The position numbers and the translations under genes are program-made. A stretch of 64,000 bases of DNA from Oryzias latipes (Eukaryota > Chordata > Actinopteri > Beloniformes > Adrianichthyidae): NCBI RefSeq assembly GCF_002234675.1, contig NC_019872.2, positions 14,505,950-14,569,949 of the forward strand. The letters run 5' to 3'. The notes below the pieces were generated by a model. The model did no database searches. It saw nothing but the letters and a program-made list of their open reading frames with translations, and was not told the origin of the DNA. Below are positions 12,901 to 27,900 of this stretch, piece after piece (position 1 is the first letter of the stretch; every line of letters begins with the position of its first letter).

Positions 12901-15900
12901 TAATGGATCCGGATTCAGAAATAGCACAGATGTGCTAAATGTAGAGGAGTTTATTTTAAAAGCTCTGCACCTGGAGAAACGCTCAGTCAAAGTTGTGTGG
13001 AAGCGACTGTTCATTCTGGATGGGCTTGTTGGATTTTGGGCTGAGACAAGCTGTTCTCTGTTAATGGGTTGGGTTCTGAGCTGAGTCAAGCAGTGCAATT
13101 AATAATGCTGAAGGTGGGAGCCATTGCAGCTCCCGACAGATTGTGGCTTGAAGCAATCTGGAAATAAGGCTGACACCTCATATCAGTTGTCAAGCACAGT
13201 GGTGGAAGGCTAATAATTTAGGCTTTATTTTGCAGCCATATTGCACATCATGTAGTCATTTTGTCTACCAGGATTTCCTCTGTATACCAGGATGGAGACA
13301 AATGTGAGGCTATCTGACAGCTAAACATGAGTTTAAGGCAACAAATCCAGAATGATAGGACGTCTTTCATGGACAAATTTGAAGGATTTTGTTTTTTAGA
13401 CACTGCTTTTTGGGTTTATTGGAGGTATGGGCAAACTACGGGGGCCTTATGCTTCAAAATATTTACTCTGAGCCACCAAACTGGAATAAATTATATTGAT
13501 AATCTTTAGAAATGTTTTATTTTCCCTGTAGTTCTGGATTCTCCTTGTATTATCCTTGTATCTTACGTTTTTTCCGAAAAAACTTTGGAAAGGAATTTTT
13601 CCAACACCATATGAATGCAGCATTTCCTTCAGTGGGTGCAGCAGGGCTTAAAAAAAATTTAAAGGAAAATAAAAACTATTATCTGAGAATATGACGTTCA
13701 CTTTTAAACACTAATATGTATATTAAAAGTATATTATCCGTTTAAATACGTTTAGAAGGGAAGGCTGATAGGAAAATTCTAATGACCGAGCATTCCACTT
13801 GTATTTAAACGCAGCACTTACGGACGAATTTTTGAGACGTGAAAACAGTCTCACGGTAGATCCGTACGTAACTTTGGCTTCGTGTGTGCGTAACAAGGGA
13901 TTCGTGCGTGTTTTTTAAAGATGTGTGTGTGTAAGTAGTTTCAAGCTGTTGTAATCTTGATTTGTGCACACGTAAATTGCATTTTGTATTTTTTTCATTT
14001 TATATTTTTTTAACTTGTACACAAAACATGGGAGTAACAAATCACGCACAAATCCAAATTTATGCACAAATCCTAATTTACGCACACACAAAGCAAGAAT
14101 ATGCATACACAAATCCTAATTTACGCACAAATCAAGAATTACGCACGCACAAATCCGACTGAGTCTAATTTCTCTCCATAACAGTCCCATTCACACACTG
14201 GTGGCGGCTCGGCTGCCAAACACTGTCGCCAACCTTACACTAGAGACAAGTTGGGGTTCAGTCGCTTGCCCAAGGACACTTTGACACATGGACGTGGACA
14301 CATGGGAGGCAGGAATTGAACCTGCAATAATACGATCATGGGTTGACCGCCCTACCGCTGCACGACGACCCCCTGAAATAAACTAAAGTGAGAAAAAAAA
14401 GCCACAGTTTTGAAATAAAATCTCCAAACGTGTTTATTTTAAAACGGATAAATAAATTTTTTATCAAAATGAAAGCATCTTTTTGTCCAGATTCCATGTT
14501 ATTTCTTTCTCTTATGAGTTGGGTTACCAAAACAGTCCAGCATCTGCTTCTGGTACGGTCCTTCTGTCAAATTTTAGAAACCTTTCCCTCATTAAAGACC
14601 CACCAGGCCCCCTTGGGGGGTCCTGGCTCGTACCTGGGGTTGGGGCGGGGGGATTCCCAGAACCCCTGGGTGGTGATGAGGTAATCGTCTGGGGCTGGGG
14701 GCACCCCTCTCGGGTGGGGCCCGGCTTTGGGCCCTTCTGGCGCTGTGGGGGGGCTGCTCTCCTGGTTGGGCTGGGGCGGCACTCTCTTTCCCCCCATGCC
14801 TCCCTGCTCTCTGGCTCTGGGGGCCTCGTGGCGGTCCTGCTGGCCCTAGCCTGGGTGGCGGACGTGGTCCCCCGGGGGGCAGTTGTTCTCTGCCTGCTGC
14901 CGCATGGCGTTGGGGGCTTCTGGCTGCCGTGGCTGCTGCGGCGGAGGTCTTGGTGTGGGGATGGCTGGTCACTCCCCCTCCTTCTTTTCACATTCCATCA
15001 TCCATTTTAGAAGAACATAAACACTCAACTGAGCACAGGTGTTAGCTCACCTTTGCACTAATAGTTTGCGTGATTGAATGAAATATCTCACACTAGGTTG
15101 CTTGAAGGCATAAGTATGCGTGTGTGAACACTATCTGTATTGTGTACATGTTGACATGCGGACATTTTTGCAGCTAACAGGTGTGTTTATAACATTTGTG
15201 TGTGTGTGAGGACAGGCCCCGCCCCTTTGAGATTTGTATTACATCTGAACCTTACCGTGATGATAAACATCCAGTAGCTTGTTGCTTTATGCTGCTTCAT
15301 GGTTTTACCCACCTCCCCCCTCCTATGATCACCCTCCTATCCCCCCCTCTCTAACATCCCTCTCTTTTCTTCCCTCCTTTTCCGTCCGGTCCAACACAAA
15401 AGATTTTCAAAAATGATTAAAATGAATAAAGTTTGGCCTCGATTACAAAAGGGGTTTATTCAGACATACCTCTGAATAAAGATTTATAACCACTGTTGTT
15501 AAGGTAAAATATGTATAACACAAGAGGCCCTCAGCTCTCATCTGTCTGCCCAGCTGTTGGACAGGACAAGTTAAAAGAAAAAAAAAGAAAAAAGACCCAA
15601 CAAAGATCTTTTTCTCTAATTACATTTTGTGAAGTAAGTCTGACCTTTTTTTGTTTTAGCAAAGTATTTTTAAGATAAACACAATTGTAATTGACATACC
15701 TTTGGTTTGTCTGAAGATTAATAACCCCTGTTGTTAAAGTAAAATATGTCCGACACAAGAGGCCCTCATTTCTCATCTGTTGGACAGGACAAGTTAAAAA
15801 AAAAAAAGTATTTTTAAGATAATCTTTCATTTTTTAGATATTTTCCATCAATTGACTTTGGTTTAGCATTATTTTTAACGCATATGCAACATAAAAATTG

Positions 15901-18900
15901 TACATCCATTTTTGTAAGGTCTTATGAAAAAGTATTTGAACTTTTTAGTGTTTTATGAAGCTAATCTTGAAATAATTCTAAAATTCTAACGCAACATGTT
16001 GTCATTTTATTTTAACAAAGATTCAGTACTTTGTGTTTCTATCGCAAAATCTAGTCAGATTAAGCAGCAATAACAGGAAGGTGACATAAGGATTTGAAGG
16101 GGTTCTGATGCTTAGGCGTGCAGCTACATTTTCAAAATAACAAATCGTGCCTGAAATGTGAGTTCTGAAATCTCAGCACCTGATGGAGTAATGTTTGAGC
16201 TGTCAGCACTCAAGTTCCACTGATATATAGTAATTAGGCTTTCACTGACATTGATCCAGAACAGGCCTGCCTGTTACTCTACTTTAAAATAATACTGTCA
16301 TTTTAGTTCAAAGACAAAAAAAAATAAAAAGATTAAAAAAAACTTGTAACAACCTTTTTAAAACCTTTTTCTGCGTGGTAAACAAACCATAAAGGATCAA
16401 CAAAATTAAAAGTTTACTGTCATTACTGAAAGCAGGATTTCGTGTGGCTGAGGCAAACAAGAGAGCTGCTGCATGGAGTCTGACCTTCAACTCTCCTCTC
16501 TCTTTCTCTCTCTGGATTTTTGTTGCTGAGTTTCCACTTGGATGAACAGATTAGTGAGTCACCATGAGGCCCAACAGATCTTAAGCATAGTCAAACTATC
16601 TTCTCTCGCTTGATTTTAGATTGGCCTCCAACCAAAACACATCCAAACTGTGAGAAGATTTTAGTTCTGGCTGCTCATTCCATGTACAACTTCTAAAAAT
16701 CTGTATAGAATTCATGTTGCCCTGCTAATTAGAACCCACACGTTTTTACTCCCTGGTTCACAACAATTAGAAGTACGTTTATTTTATATATTCCAGTCTG
16801 TGATCCAACCATCCAGTTTCTGAACCCGCTTTGTTGCTGTTCAGGGTCACGGGGTTGCTGGAGCCTATCCCAACTACTAGAGGGGAAAGGCAAGATTCCC
16901 CTTGGATGGCTCACCAAACTAGCCAGGGCCATGTCAGACATGATCTCTACAAAAAAAATAGAAGATTCTGTTTGATTAGGATTTGTCAACTACTGAGTTT
17001 TCAAGGCCAAAATATTCTACATCAAGATCAGGACATGTTCAAAATCTCAGATGGAGTTTTCTAGAACAGAATAACCAATCAATGCAGTTTCTTAAAGACC
17101 CATGGTCATCGCCAATGATGATGGTGTTTTTGGTGTTCTTGTAGCATCATAATGTAGGACATATATATATATATATATATAGAAAATCAGGCTTAAATTG
17201 CATTTCATTTGTATTTCTTCATTTAAATTGTGAATCAGAAGCAGACAAGAAAAAGCTATTGAAAAAGCTAGCTGTGACTTAAAAGCTACAATTCCCTGGC
17301 CACAAGCTCCCTGCTCCTCCACTCCATCTACTTGCAAACAAATAGATCCATGTATGTCTTTGTTTTCCTCATCTGAGCTGGCATCTGACTAAAAACTGGA
17401 CAGCTGGTTAGCTCCAAAATTATTCGCCATTTGTGTTGCACCGGTACTATTAGGTTGGGGTTGTGAGGAGCTGTAAGCTAGCGAGAGAGAGTGTAAACAA
17501 ATGGATGACGGGAGTTAGGAACAGGCTTACGCCACACTAATAAAGGAAATTTTTGATGAATTACTGCTACTCTGCAGAAACTAAAAGAACAACACAGTTT
17601 TCTTTTTTTTACTTTTGCCTAAAAACAGCATCATTATAAATAAAAGACCACTTGGAAAGTTTTCAAAGTAGATTTAAAAAAATAATCAGAGTGGGTCTTA
17701 AGTATAAAAAGGCAGAGCATGATGGTGAGTGACAACAAACATTTCATGTTACTCTTTTTAAATATCAAATTTGCGAGAATGTTATTAACGGTGACGCAGT
17801 GGGTAGCGCTCTTGCCTCACAGCAAGAAGGCCCCCAGTTCAAGTCCCGGCTGGGGGACCTGAAAAACACATCAATGGGGGACCTTTCTGTGTGGAGTTTG
17901 CTTGTTCTCCCCGTGCATGTGTGGGTTTTCTCCGGGATTTCCGGCTTCCTCCCACCCTCCAAAAACATGCTTCATAGGTTGATTGGCAACTCTAAATTGT
18001 CCATAGGTGTGAGTGTGAGAGTGAATGGATGGATGTGTGATTGAGGATATTCTACCCTGCGACAGACTGGCGACCTGTCCAGGGCATCCCTTGCCTACGC
18101 CCAAGTGGCTGGGATAGGCTCCGGCAACCCCGTGACCCCAAAAGGGAATAAACGGTAAAGAAGATGAATGAATGAATGAATGAATGTTATTAAAAAAAGA
18201 CTTTATATTTGAAATGTTCAGTACAGTACCAAAAGAGGATTCAAAACCTTAATTCAACATATTATAAAAAGAAATGCAGTTTTTTACAATTTTCTCCATA
18301 ATGTATTGCTACAAAGAGATGATGCAAATTGCTGAGATTCATGTTATGCAGATGGATGAAAAATGTCTAAAAACATTTTTCTGATGGTGAAAATTCATTT
18401 TCTTCTCAATTAGCTATCATGTAAGAGAAGGAAAACCAGTAAACATCCCCATCATTCAAGATATTGGCCTCTGTGGATACAGTTGAGCGGCTTAGACACA
18501 AAACAGCAGCACAGTGCAGTGACCTTTTCAAACAATGGCTTTCAGTAACATTTGAACCTGTTGAGGCGACTGAAAGTCTTACATTGCTGCTGGATAAAAA
18601 CTGCTTACAATGTCAGGTCCTCAAAGTCAAATAGAAAAATACATACAAGACATCCTGGAGATAGGTCTAATAATAGAAAAACAAAAACTAACAAAGGACC
18701 ACTGTGATAACAAAGTTTAAAAGCTGAAAAGACGCAACTTTTAAATCGTTTAACAATCCTTTTTGAAGAGGCATGGAAAACAGATTTTTTTTTTCTATTT
18801 AAAAAAGAAGAATTTATTGGTCTGTGTTAAAAAATAAAAATTCTTTGGAGGTCCAGTGAGACTGGATTAGCAATTTTGCATGACAAAAAATAAAGTCAGT

Positions 18901-21900
18901 GAAGAAAAGGATTCAATGTGTTATGGGATTGCCACTATTAAAAACTGGGTGAAAGTGACTATTTTTGAACATTATGCAGAAAAATTGTGTATATTAACCC
19001 TTGTGCTATCTTAGATGACCCCACCCTTACATTGACGTGTTCTTCCTACCATGACAAAGGTGGATAAAGGTGGAAAGATTTCATGTAATCCATGGACACC
19101 AGTGAAGATCACAAATCATTGAAGAAAAAAGGTTCAGTGCACTGTCTAGTGGGTCTAGATGACCCAACTCCCAATGTTAAAGTGCCTAGGATAGCACAAG
19201 GGTTAAAAAAGGGAATAAGCTAATAAAAAAGGCACAACAGAAGTTTGTTCACCGGGTGTTGGCTTCAGTTGCATAGTACGACACATGGAGTGAAAAACAA
19301 ATAAGACATGTCCAAATAAATACAAGAACACAAAATAATGAGTAAACACTCTGTGTAGTCCTAAGAAAGCCAGAAAGTACTAAAGTTATAGAAAAAAAAA
19401 GTTAGTCATCTCAGACCTCTTTAATTAAAGTCCAGTCTCATTAAAAGGTGAAATTAGTGCAACATTATTTTATTATTTTAAATGTATTCCAATGGGACAG
19501 AAGCAAGATTGATGAGGTTCAGTTCCAAGTCAAACTTTCTCAATTGAGAAATTTTAGGATTTACTAGACACAAGCAGATAAAAGTTGTGTCCCTGCTTAC
19601 TGAGTATTTCATAACCAGGAGCAGAATGTGCAGGAGCCGTGTTGGAAGGAGTTTTGTATTCATACTGCTTATTTTGTATTTGTGTTGTGTATTATTTTTG
19701 ACCACCACAAATAGAAAACAATTCATCATATTTGATCTGTGATGTGTGCAATGATTTCTGTAATAATGTAATATCTTTAAAGACCCACTCTGATGAAAAT
19801 TGTGCTTTTGGTGTTTTTAACATGTTTTTGTGGCATTTTTCTGATGATGGAGGACATATTAAGAAAATTAAAGTTAAAATTACACTTCTGAGTATATCTT
19901 CATTCAAATTGTTGTGAATCAGGAGCAAACAAAAAAAATGTCAATGCAGATGTAAAGTAGAAGCTACAATTAGCGAGCCTAAAGCTCCCTGCTCTGCTCC
20001 GTTCTGATGCATCCACTTGTAGACAGATAATCTGGATCAAAACTGTACGGCTGAATTGCCTATCATTTGTCAATAGATCAAAAGATGATTGAAGTGGGAC
20101 TTTAATTTGATGTTACGAACTGGAATGAGATATATACGTAAAAAAGCTAAATTAGGCAGGTAACTCATAACAGGGGTGGTGTTATATAAATTTCCTTCTT
20201 CCCACTCCCCTTTTGAGCAGTTACTAAAACTGTTTTTTTAAACTTGTATTGCATCTATGAGATTTATGATTAAGAGTAATTACAATGGCATCATTTACAT
20301 GTTCATGTACATTACAGACCAAAAGTTTGGACACACCTTCTCATTCAAAGAGTTTTCTTTATTTTTATGACTATCAAAATTGTAGAGTCACACTGAAGGC
20401 ATCAAAACTATGAATTAACACATGTGGAATTACATAACAAAAAAGTGTGAAACAACTGAAAATTGTCACATTGTAGGTTCTTCAAAGTAGCCACCTTTTG
20501 CTGTGATTACTGCTTTGCAAACTCTTGGCATTCTCTTGATGAGCTTCAAGAGGTAGTCACCAGAAACGTTTTTCACTTCACATGTGTGCCCTGTCAGGTT
20601 TAAGAAGTGTGATTTCTTGCCTTATAAATGGGGTTTGGGTTCATCATTTTAAAAAAAATCTTAAATTTGATTTATGTAAATGTAGATGCATGTCCCTTTT
20701 ATTTGTCTTCTTTTCGTTTTTTTTTTTGTTGTTTCAATTGCTTGAAATAAATCTATTTCAAATACAAATCCAAGCTTAATTTTTCTTTAGTTTCACCTCA
20801 ATTCTTGTCTCACTTTCTCAAACAATGGGATGAACGACTGATAGAAATTCTGTATTTCAAGCAATGAGTTCAGTCATTTCATGATAACACAATAGGCATA
20901 TTTATTTATTTATATATTTTTTTATTGGTGTAATATCTTAATAATTGGGAAATCTGCTGCTTAATTTCAGCTTTTTGTGAATTTTTGTATCTCAAATTCT
21001 GGTTAAAACAATTTAATCACATTTTTATCTTGCAGCAAGAGTGAGCTGACCCTTTAGAGGCTGGAAACAGTTTATACGGGTTATTAAAAGACAACAAGCA
21101 CAATCTTTTTAGGGCTTATGAACATAGAAATGCTCATATGAGCACACGCAGGGACGTGAATGTTTTTAATAATATCAGTATGAGCTTTCCTCCGGAGGAA
21201 AGCCTCCTCAGCATGTGTGTGCTTGTGTGTGGTTTTTTTCTGGCAACTTTAGTGAATTAAAAAAAGATTCCTCTGCACCTCAGCATCTGTACAGAGAGTC
21301 TGTCTTCTGTCTCAGGTGAAAACCAATTGTAAATGTCAGCACAGGTTAAAGTGCTGACAACACCGTGACAGTGCACCTGTGTGTCTTATTAATATTTTAT
21401 AGATGGTATGGGCCTATAATCATCTTGTTTGGACGTGATGATTTATAGCAAAACAAACAGAAAGGAAAAAATTAGACAATGTAGCTAAGGGAGCTCTACT
21501 TATAGAACCACAATGAAGCATCTGTGTTTCTGTGTGTCCTGCTCACAAGTGCATTCATGCATGTCTGTATGTAGATCTGTGCCTGTGTCCCAGTGTAATT
21601 CCCATGAAGCGTGAATATTTACGTGGAAGCATTAGCTGTCGCTCGCACATTAAAGATCTTCTTTCTTTTTTTTTTGCACCACATTGGATGAGGCACAGGC
21701 CAAGCATCTGCGTTGATGAGTGTGGCTGTGAGTGTGGGAGACGTAGTGGCAAAGACTGTCATAAGGGAGAAAAGAGTGAGCATGTGTCCCTCCAGACTCT
21801 CCGATAGTAATTTAGCAGACTGCAGCACTGCAGAGAGCGGTGGAGTTGAAAGCGAGGGGGGGGGGGACAGCCAGTTGTCACACACAGAAACAATGACATC

Positions 21901-24900
21901 CTCCACTGCCCAGAAACAAGCTGGAAAAAAAATTTATGGGACACAGCGGTCATGTAATTTAACCAAGAACTCATGCCGGCTTCTTGTTTGCTCATGGCAT
22001 GTTGCATTAATTCCCAGTGATGGCCATGCATGTCAGTGAGACAGGGTCACGCACACGCAGTCTTCTTTTAAAAGAATATTGAATGCAGGCGTATGAAAAG
22101 GATAGGACTTGTATAACAGCTGCAGAATCTCCTCATGCTGAATCATTTTACTGTTTGGCCAATTATGGTAGAAATTAGAATGTAAAAGATGGCGAAACGA
22201 GGTAAAAACAAGTTTTTGCGTCTTATTAAACGATATGTTTTGCAGTATGTTGCATTTTACTATCAATTTATCCAAATTACTTTACAAGCTAAAATGCACA
22301 TATTTGTTTTTTCTGTGATACATGAGTAATTCTGCATGTTTACAATGTTTGACACACTTTCCTTAAGGCTATTTATAGTCAAACATAGTCAGATCCTTTT
22401 GGATAAACTTACTTTTAAAGACCCATTCCAATGGAAATCATGTTTTTGTTGTTTCAAACATGTTTAAGTGGCATTTTTTTGACGAAGGAGAACATACAGT
22501 ATATAAAGAAAATTAAGCTTAAAATTGCATTTCTGAGTATTTCCTTATTCAAATTCCAGTGAATCAGAAGCAGACAAAAAATGCCGTTTGAAAAAGCTTG
22601 TAACAGTGACGTTAACAATATGCTAGGGGCCACAAGCTCCCTGCTCCCCTCCAATCTGATGGAAACACTTGTAGACAAATAGATCCATGTACGTCTTTGT
22701 TTTCCTCGTCCGAGCTGGCATCTGGCTCAAAACTGTGCTGCTGGATAGCTCGGAATATTGTTTTTGTTGCACCGCTAATGTTAGGTTTGGGTTGTGAGGT
22801 GCTGTAACCTCGAAGGAGAGCGTAGATCGATAATGGGGATGAGGGTAAAAACAGCATAGAGACCACTGGGAACGCTTTTACAATAGCTCATAAGATGACT
22901 GGTGTCGACTTTTAAGATTTCTTGTCATAACTTGAAGCCAAAAAAAACTCTCTTCAAGGATGTCAGAAACTTTCCACAATAAATAACTTAATAAATAAAC
23001 CATGATGAATATTTAAACAACTGTCGTAGAAAACAAGCTCTGATATTTGTTATAGATCTTTACTCACAGCGTTCAAAGTGACTGTCAGCGTGAGAGAACA
23101 ACCAGAGCCGTCATTGACTGACAACCAGGAGCAAGATTACCATACAAGGAATCCACACACAAAATCCCACAGACATACATGCCTTGATTTGTCATCCCTA
23201 ACCCTTCACCTGTGTGCTATTTCCGGTGCGTTTAATGTAATGACACAAACAGTATATCTGACACCCACACGTGGTGCACACTCACACATCGATGCCCCCC
23301 ACACAGCACGCAGAGTGACACAAATACTTACATATGCAGAAATCTAAAAATAGCTCCAGGTTCAGCATTAATAATAGAGCTGGGAAATAAAAGCAGAACT
23401 TGTCTGACTGTGTCTAAATGCTTTGACAAGCTGTCTGTCTGCATTTGGCTTTTTTGTGGTAGATGCAGTCACTGAAGCAGGGAGGAGAGCGGCACTGGAG
23501 ACAAAAAGACGGTGAGCAGCAACTTGCACTGCAGTTCTGCTGCCCCTCCAGCTCGCTCCCTGCCTAATTAGAGTGGGGGAGAGCATTCATGGAGGAGGAA
23601 GAGGAGAGGATGAAGTACGAAGTTGTACATTCTGCTGTGATCAGTAATGCAGCTCTTTGCATCTTCCTGCCAGCCTCTCAGAATTCAGCTGTCTGGATAA
23701 TCAGATGGGGCAAGTTGAGTACAGTAATGGACTCCTCTGCAGCTTATGGAGCATTTTGGGGCATTTAATGTACACAGAAAAGAGGCTTTTGCTGAAACTA
23801 AAACTGAACGGAGCCCTGTCCCCTCCAGCTGTTTCACTGCTGTACCATTAACATATGATGGATAAAAGGTCAGCTATTCAGAAACAATTAGAGACAAGTA
23901 GCCATGAAACCAGAGGCTTTGTTTGAGCCTGGACGAAGGAAAAGGTCCTCTGACCCAGCAGAGAGGATCCAGCCTCATGTGATATCTGTTGCATGCTAGC
24001 AGTTTCATCAAAACATTTGAAGGTGGGTGCAGGTGCTACATCAAAAACAAGCTTTGAACATATTTTAGCCAAGGACAAGCTGATGATCTACTTCAAACCA
24101 GGATGGACAGAAAGAAACATTTAAAGTCTCCTACATTCTCCTGAGAAAACAGCAAATGACCTTTATAAGTAGGAAACTATTATTTATTTAAAACAACTTT
24201 AAAGTCTCACTCTGGTCATCTCTTGATCTGTTTTAAAAGCGTTCCTAGTGGTCTTTTAATTATTATGATGCTGTTTTTTAGCCAAAACTTGAAAACGTGT
24301 GTCGTTTTCCAGGACATAGTTTCTGCAGAGTGGCAGTTCACAAGAAATTTGCCCCTAAATTGTGAGCTTGGAGTAAGCCTGCTCTAACCAAAATAGTGCA
24401 ACAATATTTGAGCTTTCCAGCCATACAGTTTTGAGCCAGCTCAGATGAGGAAAATGAAGACGTTCATTGATCTATTTGTCTACAAGTGGAGACATTTCTA
24501 CGTCAAACTACAAGCTTTTTCTGACAGCATTTTTCCATCTGGGCGGCAGAGGCTCAGGCGGTTGGGCAGGTCGGCCAATGATGAAAGGGTCAGCGGTTCA
24601 ATCCCCTTTCCCCCCAGTCAACTGTTGTTGTGTCCTTGGGCGAGACACTTCACCCTCCCTGCCTCCAGTGTTGCTCCACTGGTGTGTGAAAGTGTACAAA
24701 TGTCCTGGTGATAGTCAGAGGGGCCGTGGGTGTGAAACTGGCAGCCCCACCTTTGTCAGTCTGTTACATCAGTAGATTATGATCACCAAGAATGAATGAG
24801 GAGTGAATGAACAATGGACACATTGTAAGCGCTTTGAGCGTCTGAAAAGTGCAGATAAATCCAATCCATTATTATTATCTGCTCTTGATTCACAACAATT

Positions 24901-27900
24901 ATAAATGAAGAAATACCCAAGAATGCAATTTTAAGCTTAATGTTCTTTACAAGTGTCCTCCATCATGAGAAAAATGCCACAAGTGCATATTAAAAACACT
25001 AAAAGCTTGATTTTCATTGGAGTGGGTCTTTAAATAACGTTAAATAAGAGTTGCCTGAATTCTTTTCTAAAAAGTTATGAAGAAATATAAGGAAAAGGTT
25101 CTGCCTAAAGAATGATTAAAGAATTTTCAACCATTTTGTTTCACCATTTGGGTTTTTCCCATTTTTTAGGGGTTTAACATTTTTCAACATTCTTTTTATA
25201 GGAACCTGGGAAAGTCAGGCCTTCGAGTGTCATGCCTTGGCTTAGGTGAGTGATAAAAAGGATAAAAAAATATGTTCACACATCAAACTTTGTCTTACAT
25301 CAGTTCTCTGTTTTTCCTATACCCTTGCTCAGGTACTTGGGTTACTTTTGGATCACAGATCTCTGATGAGGTGAGATGTTGTCTTTTCTCATATTGTTTG
25401 CTTTTGGGGAAAAAAAGAGCTTTTAATTATTGTGAAAATCCAGAATTTAGGTTTCTTTTTTCACCATTGTTGAAGAAAGGAATGCCTTCTTTAAATCCAC
25501 CCCCTTCATTTTTTAATTGTCTGCGTTTCCCCCAGATGGCTGAAAACCTAATGACTATAGCTTATGAGAGTGGAGTGAACCTGTTTGACACAGCGGAGGT
25601 GTACGCTTCTGGGAGGTCAGACTTTCTTCTCCTAAGCTTCAATTAAAACATCATTTTAAATGCAATGAAATCCCTTTCTTTTATTAACGTTTCATTTAGA
25701 GTAACTCGTGAAATTTGCATAAAAGGTTTGACAGTAACTGTTGTTGCACAGCAATTTCAAAATCAGCAACAAATCCACATCTGCCTTTCTCCACAGAGCG
25801 GAAATCACTCTGGGGAACATAATCAAGAAGAAAGGATGGAGGTGAAAATATATAGTTTTCAAATAACTCATATGCATGGAAAAAAGAAAAAGAAAGGGAA
25901 AGGGCTGATCAACTTAATAAAATAATGAATCCACATTATTTTAAAAAAAAATCCCAAACTAGTGAGTCAAAAACTGAAAAAGATAAATACAGTATTTGGC
26001 AGCAATTAGTTAATAATACTAAAAAAAAACAAAGCTTTTAAATCACAAATAAAGAAAAACTGCTTATTCTCACAACTGTGTTTCTGCCAGGCGCTCAAGT
26101 TTTGTGATCACAACAAAAATTTACTGGGGCGGCCAGTAAGTATCACACAAAACAACAGTTTCTGCCATTAAATGTTATTATTTACATTTAACATATTTTA
26201 TTCTAACCTGTGTTTTTTTAATCTCTCAACAGAGCAGAAACAGAAAGGGGGCTCTCCAGAAAACACATCATAGAAGGTACAACAAATGTGTTTCGGAATA
26301 AGAACTACTGTACTTTTTAACTACTTAACTACAGAATGTGTTTAGCACAGAAGGACCGGAGCCTTTATTTGTTTGCAATTAAAAGCTCAAACAGAAATAT
26401 AATTAAAAAATATATTTAGTCAAAAGACAGGAGGGTAAAATGCTTTGAGATGGGCACTTAAAACACAAAACGTGTGTTGTATATAATGGTATAAATTGAT
26501 GAATTTTCAAAAAGCTCAATGAATTGCAAATATAAAACTTTAAAGTTTTAACCAGATATTTGTTTTTGTAATTGATTGGCAATTATTTGCCTTAAATAAA
26601 TGTTTTGTTTAAAAAAAAAAAAGTAACACAATATTACTTGTAAAAAAATAAAATAAATGAAAAATACGAATTTTAAATAAACCAGTGAGGTTTGGGTTAA
26701 AGATCAATCTATTAAGGTGTTGCATACACCTGAGTGACAGGAAACCAGGAACTAACAATGGAAATGTCAGAGAGAATGTGAATTTCAAAGTAGTATTTGT
26801 TGGGGAAAAAATAGCTGAAGAAAAGCAATTTACAAACAAATAAATAGAAATGGGAGGTTGTTTGAAGTGTTAGACATGGGAATTGGGATTTATAGGCACA
26901 AACTGTTAAGAAAGGCAATCGTGATGGACTGTGGATAACTGGATAAAAATATTTTTTTTTGTGATAAAATAGTCACTTCCTACATTTGGCACGGATTTGA
27001 TGAAGCATATGAGGGAGAAAGTGTGAAAGAAAACAGCAAATGCTCATAATAATTGATGAAAGGAAGGTTTACATGTCTGATAGATGACAGTTTGAAATGT
27101 ATGCACAGATGGATGCGTGACAAAGATGCGTAAGTTCAGTGGCATTCAGACAGTCTGGATTTCAACACTTATGGCAGAAACTGACTAAATGCATTTTGAC
27201 AAAGTTTCATCCTGCAAAGCTGATCTGTCAGCTGCTATATGAGGAGAATGAAGATGAACGATGAAGAATATGGTTTTTCATTATTGAAGTGCTTTGCTGT
27301 AAGGAGTTGAAGCTGTCGTCATGGAAGACAATGAATGACTCATTGGAATGCTTACCCTATTTATTTCTTGATTTCTTTCCAAATGCCATCAGTAAGCTCT
27401 GTATTTATCGGGCTTTCCTTTTCTGTCATTAGACAGAAAAATACGCAGTTTTGTTTTAGGCTTAATAGTCAGAAACATTTAAAATGTATTTAAGATGACA
27501 TTTTAAAGATTCAAACAAGTAAAAATAAATGAAAAAAATGTAGGACAAATGATTAGTAACACACAAATGGAAATAGTCAAAATGCACAGATGGGAAAACA
27601 AAAATAGTGAGTTTTTACATATTTTAGGTATTCACTTTAAAGATGGGGATTTTTATTTCAAACACTTAAACCTTTTTTTTTTATGCTGGTAATTAGTTTG
27701 TATTTTAAAACCAACCTGTGGTTTGTGAGGGATCCTTTGTCTTGAAACTGCATTTAAAGCATTTTAACATCCATACTAAACCAGGAAAAAAAATATTAGT
27801 TCAAATTATGAATTGCGCTTAAGCACAAAGTTAAATCCAGGCTTGACTTCTTTTTTGTAAAAATATTACAAGCATTAAAATTCAAAAGAATAAAAATATT

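Noticed and set aside
14483-15010. Open frames of 175 (+) and 155 (-) codons over the same stretch
   Set aside because: Both follow from extreme GC bias in the block; the peptides are low-complexity Pro/Gly/Arg with no family resemblance or splice context.
17799-18104. Open frames across 17.8-18.1 kb
   Set aside because: They lie entirely within a SINE.
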